A DNA stretch of 22,089 nt, from IMG/VR virus record IMGVR_UViG_3300035670_001346, positions 1 through 22,089 of that record; one strand, written 5' to 3'. The translations under genes were made by a program, and so were the position numbers. The number at the start of each line of letters is the position of its first letter. Position 1 is the stretch's first letter. A model generated the notes under the pieces. The model ran no database searches, had not been told where the DNA came from, and worked only from the letters and a program-made list of their open reading frames with translations. The DNA comes from a virus. This document shows positions 5,569 to 14,800 of the stretch, in pieces.

Positions 5569-7626
5569 ATGGCCGACCGTTTAAATATCACCGAATTAGA
5601 TTTTGATACGATCAAAACTAATCTTAAAAACTTTCTAAGACAACAATCAGAATTTACCGATTACGATTTTGAGGGTTCTGGCCTAAACATTCTTTTGGAT
5701 GTTTTAGCTTACAATACTCACTACAATGCATATTATTTAAATATGTTAGTAAATGAGTCTTTTTTAGATTCTTCTCAACTAAGAAATTCTGTGGTTTCTC
5801 ACGCTAAGAAATTAGGTTATAACACACGTTCTTATACTGCACCATTAGCAAAAATTAATTTCACCATCAATTCTGGATCTTCGACTCCAGCTTCATTGAC
5901 ACTACCAAAAGGTTATACATTTCTTTCGGAACTGATTGATTCGAAATCTTATAATTTTATAACTTTAGATGATGTAACAGTAAATAAAACCGGAAACAAT
6001 TTTGTATTTACAGACCTACACATTTATGAAGGTCAACTTGTAGAATACAATTTTAACCATTCAAATGCTTCAAATCCAAAACAGTTGTTTACATTACCAG
6101 ATGATAATATCGATACATCATCGCTGGAAGTTTCTGTAAGACAAAGTTCATCCAATTCTGAAAGTGTAGTTTACAATTTAAACACCGATGCACTAACAGT
6201 AAATTCCGATTCTTTAGTTTACTATCTACAAGAAGGCCAAGATGGTAAATATCAAATTTATTTTGGTGAAGATGTTTTTGGTAAAAGCGTTCCTGACGGT
6301 GGCATCGTAACTGTTTCTTACATTATAACAAATGGTGATGTCGCAAATAAAGCAAATAACTTTGTTGCTTCATCTACAATTAGTGGTTTCTCCAATTTTA
6401 CAATCAATCCAGTTTTACAAGCTTCTGGTGGTTCGTTAAGGGAAACGGTAGATGAAATTAAATTTGCAGCACCATTACAATTCACATCTCAAAACCGTGC
6501 AGTAACTAAAAACGATTATATCAAATTATTACAACAGAAATATCCTCAATTTGAAGCTGTTAATGTTTGGGGAGGAGAAGAAAATGATCCACCAATTTAT
6601 GGTAAAGTTTTCATCTCAGCCAAACCAAAAAATGGTTATGAAATTACAGATACTCAAAAAGAATATATTAAAGAAGAAATTATCAAACCAATTAGTATTT
6701 TAACAGTTACACCTGAAATTTTAGATGTTGACTATAACTACTTGAAAGTAGTTTCAAAAGTTTACTATGATCCAACAAAAACGACATTGAATGTTAACAA
6801 TCTAAAAACTGCTGTTCAAAATAAAATTATATCTTTCTGTAATGAAAATTTAAATACGTTTAATTCTTATTTCAAATCTTCTCTCTTAAAGACTGAGATT
6901 GATGGTGTTAGTGCATCAGTATTGTCAAATGAACTCGAATTGTTCTTATCTAAAAAATTTAAACCAGATTTAATTAATTCCAATTCTTATGTTTTAGATT
7001 TTGGTGTACCACTCCAAAAAGGCACTACTTACGATAACTTATATTCTAATCCAGAATTTATATTATTAGATTCTGAAGAGGTCCAAAGAAGCTGTTTCTT
7101 TGAAGAAATTCCTTCTTCTTTTACTGGTGTCGAATCTATAACAGTAAATAATCCTGGCCTAAATTATTTGTCAACACCAACAATTGAAATTATTGGTGAC
7201 GGAACTGGAGCTACTGCAACAGCAACTATTGTGAATTCTAAAATTTCAAAAATTACTGTTACAAATCCTGGTGTTGGATATACAACGGCTACTGTTAGGA
7301 TTGTTGGCGGCGGTGGTCAATTGGGTGAAGCAACAGCAGTTTTAGAAGGTCGTTTTGGTAAAATTAGAACTTATTATTATAAACCTGATAGCGTAACAAA
7401 TCAAAATACAAAAGTTATTCTGAATGAAAACGCCGGAACAATTGATTACGTTTTAGGTAAAATTTACATAAATGATTTTAATCCAATAAATGTTTTAAAT
7501 GACATGAAAGAAATTTCTGTAAATATTAGACCTAAAATTAGTGTTATCGCTTCGGAAAAAAATAAGATGTTGGTATTTGATAGTACCGATCCAACAAGTT
7601 TAACCATAGAAATGAATAGAGTATAA
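5569..7626 (+). CDS. 6: Baseplate wedge protein gp6
   Basis: A 685-residue homologue of T4 gp6 (660 residues), which forms the ring connecting wedges and carries a baseplate-J-like fold. The N-terminus (ITELDFDTIKTNLKNFLRQQ, then FEGSGLNILLDVLAYNTHYN and AYYLNMLVNESFLDSSQLR) is diagnostic. The central part includes GKYQIYFGEDVFGKSVPDGG and QNRAVTKNDYIKLLQQKYPQ. Residues about 521-597 are a glycine/tyrosine-rich beta repeat also present in the next three large baseplate proteins. The stop overlaps the next ATG (TAATG). The start directly follows the gp25 stop. Confidence 0.92.
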   Translation: MADRLNITELDFDTIKTNLKNFLRQQSEFTDYDFEGSGLNILLDVLAYNTHYNAYYLNMLVNESFLDSSQLRNSVVSHAKKLGYNTRSYTAPLAKINFTINSGSSTPASLTLPKGYTFLSELIDSKSYNFITLDDVTVNKTGNNFVFTDLHIYEGQLVEYNFNHSNASNPKQLFTLPDDNIDTSSLEVSVRQSSSNSESVVYNLNTDALTVNSDSLVYYLQEGQDGKYQIYFGEDVFGKSVPDGGIVTVSYIITNGDVANKANNFVASSTISGFSNFTINPVLQASGGSLRETVDEIKFAAPLQFTSQNRAVTKNDYIKLLQQKYPQFEAVNVWGGEENDPPIYGKVFISAKPKNGYEITDTQKEYIKEEIIKPISILTVTPEILDVDYNYLKVVSKVYYDPTKTTLNVNNLKTAVQNKIISFCNENLNTFNSYFKSSLLKTEIDGVSASVLSNELELFLSKKFKPDLINSNSYVLDFGVPLQKGTTYDNLYSNPEFILLDSEEVQRSCFFEEIPSSFTGVESITVNNPGLNYLSTPTIEIIGDGTGATATATIVNSKISKITVTNPGVGYTTATVRIVGGGGQLGEATAVLEGRFGKIRTYYYKPDSVTNQNTKVILNENAGTIDYVLGKIYINDFNPINVLNDMKEISVNIRPKISVIASEKNKMLVFDSTDPTSLTIEMNRV
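7129..7359 (+). repeat. GxxY beta-repeat module in gp6
   Basis: Two units are visible in gp6 residues 521-597: SITVNNPGLNYLSTPTIEII followed by GDGTGATATATI, then ITVTNPGVGYTTATVRIVGG followed by a G-x-L-x-E-A-T-A segment. The same pattern occurs in gp7-like, gp8 and the DUF4815 protein. Confidence 0.75.
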
Positions 7627-10448
7627 TGTCAGAATTTTTAGTTTCTCCTTTAATACGAAATCAACTTCCTGAATTTGTTCGTGAAGAACATTCAAACTTT
7701 ATACTATTCATCGAAAAGTATTATGAATGGTTAGAACAAAGTGGAAGTTTATTCTATGAAATAGAATCTTTTGATAAATCTAAAGATGTCGATCTTGCTA
7801 CAGATTACTACTTGGAACTGATTAAGCAAGAATTGGCTCCTTATTTTCCAGAAGAAATACTTGTTGAGAAGTCTACATTTATAAAATTATTAAATCAATT
7901 TTATAATGCAAAAGGTACTCCAAATTCATTAAAATTTCTATTTCGAGTATTGTACAATGAGAATATTGAAATATATTATCCAAAAGAAGATATCTTAAAA
8001 GCTTCCGATGGAAAATGGACACTACCTTTAGCACTAAGAGTTGATACGGACGATGACAACATTTTCAATATTGTTGGTTCTGTTATTACAGGACAAACAT
8101 CCACTTCTACTGCTATCGTAGAAAAAGTTTCTCGATCAATTGATAGACAACTTGGTATTGAATATATCGAACTATACATTTCAAATATCAATCGATTATT
8201 CGTTACAGGTGAAACTATTGAAGCTTCTTATTTGTCAAATGGTAATACGATTACTGTAACCGCTAGATTAATTGGTGCCTTATCAGAAATAAAAATTGAT
8301 CCAAATTACAGGGGATTATTTTACAATGGTTATGATGTTACTACTGGTTATGAAGGTGATCCAGTTAGTATCATTGGAGGGTTAAGTTCTACCGAAGGCA
8401 GCGCTCCAATTGGTGCTATTGCTAAAGTTGGAGAAACGACAAAAGGATCAATTACAGACATCTCTCTCATCGATGGTGGTTTTGGTTTTAGAGATCCTAT
8501 AACTGAACCAGGAACAACAATTATCGATTTCGTTGGTGGATTTCAAAATTCTATTTTAGGTGCAGAAGCGAAAGCTTCCGTTTCACTTGTCGATACCACA
8601 AGACGCAGACTGGTAAATGTTAGTAATGAATACATTGATAGTTTTTATTCTTTAACGTTAGATGAATTGTCAAACACAAATATTGATGTGGCAAATTCTG
8701 TCTATTCTTCAAATATAGAAAATTGTGTAATTGATTTATTAAGCACGCAACAATCTTTAAACGTTTATCCAATTTCGTTCATCAGTATTGATGGTAGTGG
8801 TGGAGGATATAAAAATTTACCTATTGTAAATTATTACAGCAATTATTTGGAAGAATTAGATGATATTGTAATTATCACATCATGTGCAATTTTTAAAGAT
8901 AATAATTTTGTCACCGACACATCACAAGATTTGAGACTTTCTTTTGAATCGGGTGACTATGTTAAGTTGTTTGTGAGAAACAAATATGAAGAAATAAGAA
9001 AAGTTTTCTCTGTCTCGGAACATGTATTAACGTTTGAGGGTGCCGCATTTGAAAATGATATTACGGACGTAACTGTATATAAAGTACTGAAAAGGAATTT
9101 AAGTGACATTGGCGCTTTAGGTAAAATTAATATAATTGAAGGTGGAGATGGTTATCAAGTAGGTGAATATTTGATATTTACTGGCGGATCTGGTTATGGA
9201 GCAAACGCAGAAATTACTGAAGTACACTCTGGAAATAGTGGCATAAAAACGATACAATTCAACGATGTGGAAAATTATGTTAAGGGTGGAGAAGCTTATA
9301 GAAATGATAAATTACCAACTGTAACAATCGATACCGTTTCCGGTGCAAATGCTGTATTACAAGTTTCTGAAGTATTAGGTACTGGAATTGATGCTGATAT
9401 TTTCACATCAAGAATTGGTGCAATTTCAACATTGAGAGTTTTAAGTTATGGTTATGATTATACTGAAGCCCCAACCATATCTTTGAGAAATGCCGACTTG
9501 GTTTTAAGTAATGTTACTGAAGGTAGATTATTTGTATCAAATACAAACATTTATCAAGGAAACTCAAATACTGATTTCAGTTTTAGAGCTACGGTCGATT
9601 CCTTTAATAATGATACAAATTTATTGAGAGTTTTCAATTACAGAGGCGAATTAGATTCCACAATAGAAATATTTTCAGATGACGGAATAGTTACAGCAAA
9701 TGTATCTTCCTTCGTTTTCTATGGTGACGGAAAAGCCAGAGCTACTGCAAACTTTGAAAATGGTTTGATACGTTACCCTGGTGTTTATTTAAATACAGAT
9801 GGTCAACCAAGTTCTGATAAAAAATTGCAAGATGGTAAAAAGTACCATAATTTCTCTTATATTATTTCTACTCAGAATGATTACGTTAAATTTAAAAAGT
9901 CTGTTAAAGAAGTTGTTCATCCATTGGGCACAAAAATATTTGTCCAAAGAACACAAGACAACATTGATGATATTGCCAATTTAAATATCGTTTTAGAAAA
10001 TACGACCGAAAATACTTTGGCAAATACATTTAATATTTCAAATGGTTCAAATAACATGGTTGCGACAGGACTTTCACCAGACTTATCGAGTGTAAATGTT
10101 GGTGATGTTTTAATATTAACTAACTTATTAAAACCAATTGAAGGTACTGTAAATGTCTCATCAAGTTCTAATGTTGTTGTAGGAACAGATACAAACTTCA
10201 TTAATGATTTGTACGATGGCGCTTTAATTTACATTTCTTCTGGAAACACTGAAAATGTAATTGTAACAAATTCGTCCATATTGATAACAGAAAATGTCAT
10301 CAATTTAACTTCGACCGACGAAACAATCAATTTAGTCTTTAATGACTATAAAGTGGTAACTTTTGCCAATTCCGACATGATTTTAGTAGATACTCCATTT
10401 ACAACAACATCAGAATATGTCACAACAATTATTAGGAAAGTTGAATAA
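7626..10448 (+). CDS. 7: Baseplate wedge protein, gp7-like (wedge initiator)
   Basis: A 940-residue protein in the gene 7 position between gp6 and gp8; T4 gp7 is 1032 residues. The N-terminus (VSPLIRNQLPEFVREEHSNF, then ILFIEKYYEWLEQSGSLFYE) and NQFYNAKGTPNSLKFLFRVL (about 90-110) are conserved in wedge proteins of aquatic T4-like phages; similarity to T4 gp7 cannot be established by eye, so the name rests mainly on order and size. Residues about 276-322 and 499-628 contain the glycine/tyrosine beta repeat. The C-terminal third is Asn/Thr/Val-rich beta sequence resembling fibre or Ig-like strands. gp7 in T4 organises gp6, gp8, gp10 and gp53. It is translationally coupled to gp6. Confidence 0.68.
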   Translation: MSEFLVSPLIRNQLPEFVREEHSNFILFIEKYYEWLEQSGSLFYEIESFDKSKDVDLATDYYLELIKQELAPYFPEEILVEKSTFIKLLNQFYNAKGTPNSLKFLFRVLYNENIEIYYPKEDILKASDGKWTLPLALRVDTDDDNIFNIVGSVITGQTSTSTAIVEKVSRSIDRQLGIEYIELYISNINRLFVTGETIEASYLSNGNTITVTARLIGALSEIKIDPNYRGLFYNGYDVTTGYEGDPVSIIGGLSSTEGSAPIGAIAKVGETTKGSITDISLIDGGFGFRDPITEPGTTIIDFVGGFQNSILGAEAKASVSLVDTTRRRLVNVSNEYIDSFYSLTLDELSNTNIDVANSVYSSNIENCVIDLLSTQQSLNVYPISFISIDGSGGGYKNLPIVNYYSNYLEELDDIVIITSCAIFKDNNFVTDTSQDLRLSFESGDYVKLFVRNKYEEIRKVFSVSEHVLTFEGAAFENDITDVTVYKVLKRNLSDIGALGKINIIEGGDGYQVGEYLIFTGGSGYGANAEITEVHSGNSGIKTIQFNDVENYVKGGEAYRNDKLPTVTIDTVSGANAVLQVSEVLGTGIDADIFTSRIGAISTLRVLSYGYDYTEAPTISLRNADLVLSNVTEGRLFVSNTNIYQGNSNTDFSFRATVDSFNNDTNLLRVFNYRGELDSTIEIFSDDGIVTANVSSFVFYGDGKARATANFENGLIRYPGVYLNTDGQPSSDKKLQDGKKYHNFSYIISTQNDYVKFKKSVKEVVHPLGTKIFVQRTQDNIDDIANLNIVLENTTENTLANTFNISNGSNNMVATGLSPDLSSVNVGDVLILTNLLKPIEGTVNVSSSSNVVVGTDTNFINDLYDGALIYISSGNTENVIVTNSSILITENVINLTSTDETINLVFNDYKVVTFANSDMILVDTPFTTTSEYVTTIIRKVE
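8451..8591 (+). repeat. GxxY beta-repeat unit 1 in gp7-like protein
   Basis: Residues 276-322 contain ITDISLIDGGFGFRDPITEP followed by IIDFVGG and LGAEAKASVSLV. This matches the I-x-x-I-x-I-x-x-G-G-x-G-F/Y, then G-A-x-A, layout seen in the neighbouring proteins. Confidence 0.6.
9120..9509 (+). repeat. GxxY beta-repeat units 2-3 in gp7-like protein
   Basis: Residues 499-628 contain KINIIEGGDGYQVGEYLIFT with GGSGYGANAEITEV, then STLRVLSYGYDYTEAPTISL. Between them is a diverged segment (TVTIDTVSGANAVLQVSEVL). The units match those in gp6, gp8 and the DUF4815 protein. Confidence 0.65.
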
Positions 10449-10451
10449 ATA
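10444..10451 (+). promoter_or_regulatory. AATAAATA octamer before gp8
   Basis: AATAAATA overlaps the stop codon of the gp7-like gene (10446-10448) and ends 5 bases before the gp8 ATG, almost the same geometry as at gp25 and at the left-edge gene. No Shine-Dalgarno sequence is visible between it and the ATG. The same octamer also occurs once inside the gp8 coding region (about 11681-11688), so chance cannot be excluded. Confidence 0.35.
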
Positions 10452-10456
10452 GAATT

Positions 10457-11803
10457 ATGTCTTCTTTAATTACAAATTCCTTTGCTACGTCTCTTGCACA
10501 AGATTTTATAGATTCGTTAGATATCAATACCAACACGTATCTCCCATCTTCAATGAGGAGTTACTTTTATGTTGCTTTAGGTAGAAAGTTACCTTGGACA
10601 ACGGGAGAAACCGAGACTGTACCAACACCAACCCAATCCATTAGAAATTTAGTTGCAGTTTTCGATAAAGGAATAGTTGCTAGGAGAGTAACCAGAGAAA
10701 GTGCATCTTTTGTTATCCCTAGAATAGATTGGGAAAGTGGAACTGTTTATGCTGTTGCTGGATGTACAACATGTCCGGCAGGTACAAATTTTTACGTTAG
10801 AAATTCTAAAGATCAAATATTTAAATGTTTAGATAATAATAGTTCTGCCGAATCAACATCTGAACCAGAATTGATTCTTTCAGCCACATCATTAGAAGAA
10901 CCTTATTTTCTTACTGCTGATGGTTATAAGTGGAAATATATGTACACTTTAACGCCAACCCAAAAACAAAAGTTTTTAACTGAAGATTGGATGCCAGCGA
11001 CCTATAATAAATTTGTTCGTGCATCAGCAGTAAATAGAAGTATCGACATCGTGAGAATAACAAATGAAGGCAATAATTACGTTGAAGGCACTTCTCAAGA
11101 CATCATAACAGTTGTTGGTGATGGTCAAGGCGCTATCTTAAAAGCAAACGTTTCTGCTAATGGTCACGTTGTTGATATAATTGTACAAGATAGAGGATCA
11201 AATTACACTAAAGCAAATTTGGTATTTCAAGATGTTGCTGGTGGAATAGGTTCTGGTGCAGAAGCATATGTCATTCTTTCTCCACAAAATGGTCACGGTT
11301 ACGATCCAGTTGAAGAATTATATGCAAATACAATTATGTTCAGTGTAGATTTTGATGGTACCGAATCAGATGTTTTTCCGGCTGACAATGAATTTAGAGA
11401 AATCAGTATAATTAAAAATCCATACTCATATGGAACAGTAAATTATGCTACGAGTGACTTATATACATTATACACAAAAATTAAAGTTTCACCTGGAGTT
11501 GGCGATTTCAATAATGATGAAGTTATATTCCAAGGTGTCGATTATGAAAATTCAACGTTTTCGGCAGAAGTTATTTCTTTCGATGAAGCTACAAATGAAT
11601 TATATGTAAATAATCTTTCAGGAACTTTACAGACAAACCAACCATTAAAAGGTCTCTCAACTGGTGCTATCCGAGTAGCAATAAATAGAACATCACCAAC
11701 AATGGAGATGTACTCTGGTAAAATATTGTACATTTCAGATGTTGCTCCTATAACAAGAGATGTTGACCAAACAGATAGAATTCGTTTTATATTAAGTTTT
11801 TAA
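10457..11803 (+). CDS. 8: Baseplate wedge protein gp8
   Basis: Homologue of T4 gp8 (334 residues), a dimeric wedge protein that binds gp7 and gp10. Blocks remembered from T4 gp8 align from end to end: YFYVALGRKLPWT with T4 IFITFGRSEPWS, then VIPRIDWESG with VIPRRDWGDT, DGYKWKYMYTL with DGYVWEYLFEI, FREISIIKNP with FRQISIITNP, and the C-terminal SGKILYISDVAPITRDVDQT with SGEMIYMENRPPIIMAMDQT. The protein has 448 residues; much of the excess is a glycine/tyrosine-rich insert at about 195-277 that T4 gp8 lacks. Two Cys (VAGCTTCPAG) lie near 97-100. The start follows the gp7-like stop by 8 bases. Confidence 0.92.
   Translation: MSSLITNSFATSLAQDFIDSLDINTNTYLPSSMRSYFYVALGRKLPWTTGETETVPTPTQSIRNLVAVFDKGIVARRVTRESASFVIPRIDWESGTVYAVAGCTTCPAGTNFYVRNSKDQIFKCLDNNSSAESTSEPELILSATSLEEPYFLTADGYKWKYMYTLTPTQKQKFLTEDWMPATYNKFVRASAVNRSIDIVRITNEGNNYVEGTSQDIITVVGDGQGAILKANVSANGHVVDIIVQDRGSNYTKANLVFQDVAGGIGSGAEAYVILSPQNGHGYDPVEELYANTIMFSVDFDGTESDVFPADNEFREISIIKNPYSYGTVNYATSDLYTLYTKIKVSPGVGDFNNDEVIFQGVDYENSTFSAEVISFDEATNELYVNNLSGTLQTNQPLKGLSTGAIRVAINRTSPTMEMYSGKILYISDVAPITRDVDQTDRIRFILSF
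11039..11287 (+). repeat. GxxY beta-repeat insert in gp8
   Basis: Residues 195-277 hold two units: IDIVRITNEGNNYVEGTSQD with VVGDGQGAILKANV, then VVDIIVQDRGSNYTKANLVF with GGIGSGAEAYVILS. Conserved gp8 blocks flank the segment on both sides (DGYKWKYMYTL before, FREISIIKNP after), so it looks like an insertion relative to T4. Confidence 0.78.
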
Positions 11804-11816
11804 AACAGAGGAATAA

Positions 11817-14800
11817 ATGACTACCACATTTAATTACGATCCATACTATGATGATTTTGATGAAGATAAGAATTATACAAGAATTCTTTTTAGACCAGGA
11901 TATTCTGTACAAGCTCGTGAATTAACACAGCTACAGACTTCTTTACAAAATCAAATTGAAAAATTTGGCAACCATATTTTTAAGAGTGGTAGTCCTATTA
12001 CTGGTGGTAAAATTTCATTAGATGAAAATGCCTATTATTTAATTTTAAAAACACAATATAATAATGAAGATATTGATTCGTCTTTATTTTTAAACAAAAC
12101 AATCACATCTTATAATTCAACGAAATCCGTAAGAGCAAAAGTTATTGCTGTAGATGATAGTACAACTAATCCAATTTTAGTTTTAAAATATTTAAGTGCA
12201 GATTTATTTGAAGAAGATGATGAACTTAAAGTTGTTGGACAAAATATTTTTGCTCAAGCAAGATCGACGGAAGCGGTAGGAAAATCATACGTTGCTAGTA
12301 TTCAAGAAGGTGTTTATTATTTTAAAGGTCAATTTGTTAAAGTTGTTCCAGAATTTTTAGTATTGGAACTTTTCTATAAAATTGGTTACAATGCAACAAC
12401 AGTTAATAAATTTCCTTCATATAAAATTGGTATTGAATTTGAAGAAAATATTATTGATGAAATTGATGACACTACTCTTTTAGATCCAGCACAAGGCGCT
12501 TTTAATTATCAAGCTCCAGGTGCTCATCGTTTTCAAATTGACACTACATTATCCAAAAGAACATTAGATTCTGCTGACGAATCTTCATTCTTCGAAGTTA
12601 TTCGTATTGTCGATGGTGTAAAAACAAAAGAAATTGATTACGCCGTTTATTCTGACTTAGAGAAAACTATGGCCAGAAGAACATATGATGAATCTGGAAA
12701 CTATACAACGGATCCTTTTATCCTAAGTTTGGAAGAAGGCGATTCTGCAAATGGTAAATTTACCGCCTCTTTAGATCCAGGTAAAGCATATGTTGCTGGT
12801 TACGAATTCCAAACCATTGCTAAAACAAATTTAGAAATCAATAGAGCTAGAGAAACACTTTCTGTTGAAGATTTCGATTTGCCAACAAATTATACCAGCT
12901 TTTTAGTTGTTAATAATATTCAAGGTACGATTGATATCGCTGAGTTCCCTCAAGTAGATATTCATTGTTGTGCTGCTGATGACATTGTAAATGATAGTCC
13001 AGATGAATATTATTCCACAAAGATTGGTTCGGCCAGAGTTTCAATGGTCAAATATTATGGTGCGACCGATGATACGGTCGGAACATCTCATAAATTTTCA
13101 GTTAATGTTTTTGATGTTAACACAACACCAATTACAGGAACGTTAGCGGCTTCTGGACATACGACAACAACCATTACACTTCCTTCTGGTTGGAATGACA
13201 GTGCAACTGCAAACTGTTATGCAAATATGTATTTTAGAATTACCGATGCTGGTGGAACAAATTTAAGTCCTATTCGTATTACTGAATATGATACGGGATC
13301 AAAAGAATTAACTCTTTATTCTGCTCTTCCATTTACTCCATCATCAAATACCTTTTCTATCGAATCGGATTTAAAAGTTTCTAGGTCGATGTCAATTCGT
13401 ACTGATGGTGGTACAATGACCATGACGGCCAGTATTGATTCTGAATCTCAAGATCCAAATACCGGATTTGTAACAATCGAAGAACCAAAAAGAACATCTT
13501 TAGTATTTGATGTTCCTATGGGTATCATTAAAGATGATACGATTTCAAATCTCGATTTCTTCTCTAGAAAATCTTACACAAATAGAATTAGTGGTGCTGA
13601 TGGTATAATTTCTATTACTCCAGAAGGTACAGATACTTTTGCTTTTGCTGCGGCAGGCAATACTGGAGGAAGTTTATCCGATACTACAATTTTAAATAAT
13701 ATTATCTGTTACATCCGTTCTGATTCCACAACAAACTCAGCTAGCGGAATTATTCCTTCTACCGTATTAAGTTTGGCGAATAATAATTTCTCTGTTGATC
13801 CGATAAGTTCAACAAGAATTGATGTCAATTTAGGTACTTCAGGCGTTCGTGCTGATTTTATTATTACGACAAAAGTTAATAATGCAGAAAATGCTTCTAC
13901 TGGTGCAATCCGTGGAAAACAATTAATTCCAACAAACGATGATTTCCATGACCAGGTTCCTTATATTTTACAAGCTGCGGTCTTCGGTGATTCTCTAACA
14001 GAAGCAAACACAGGAACAGTTGTTGATTTTACGGGTGGTAAAATTTTCCCTGATATTGGTGTCACGTTCTTCGACCAAGTCGATGTTATTGAAGATTTAA
14101 AAACTCCTGGTGTTCCAGTTAGTTTACAAGTTCCAGATGTTTATGAAATTGTTAGAATCATAGATTCAAGAACGAACACTTCAAATGTCACAAATGACAT
14201 GTTGACTGATCCAGCATATGATATTACTGAAAGATATGAATTTGATAATGGCCAAAGAAAAGGATTTTATGACCATGCAACTATTACTTTAAAGCGTGGT
14301 TATAGCTCTCCAACTGGTTCTAATATCTTAGTTCAATACAAATATTTACAACATCAAACTGCACCTTCTCCACAAATTGCTGGTGTGTTTACTGTCGATT
14401 CTTACTTAAAAGAAAATTCAAACATTACATACGATCAAATTACAAAGTTTAATAATAGAGAAGATGGTAGATTGATTGATTTAAGATCGTGTTTGGATTT
14501 TAGACCAACAAGAGAAATTGGTAGTAACACTTTAAGTGGTGCAGTAAATGTCGATCCAGATTACACCGCCGAATTTAGTTTTGACTATTATATCGGCCGC
14601 ATCGATAAAATTGTTGTCAAACCATCTAGACAATTTAGTGTAATTCAAGGTAGATCATCGACAAATCCTATACCTCCTAAAGTTGATCCAGCAGACATGC
14701 TGTTATATACTTTGAATATTCCTCCATACACCGAAAGTGTAAAGGACATCACAGTTGAGTTTGAAAATAACCGCAGATATACGATGCGAGATATTGGTTA

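Noticed and set aside
11681-11688. AATAAATA inside gp8 as a late promoter
   Set aside because: It lies within the coding region with no gene start nearby; it is better used as an example of chance occurrence in AT-rich DNA.
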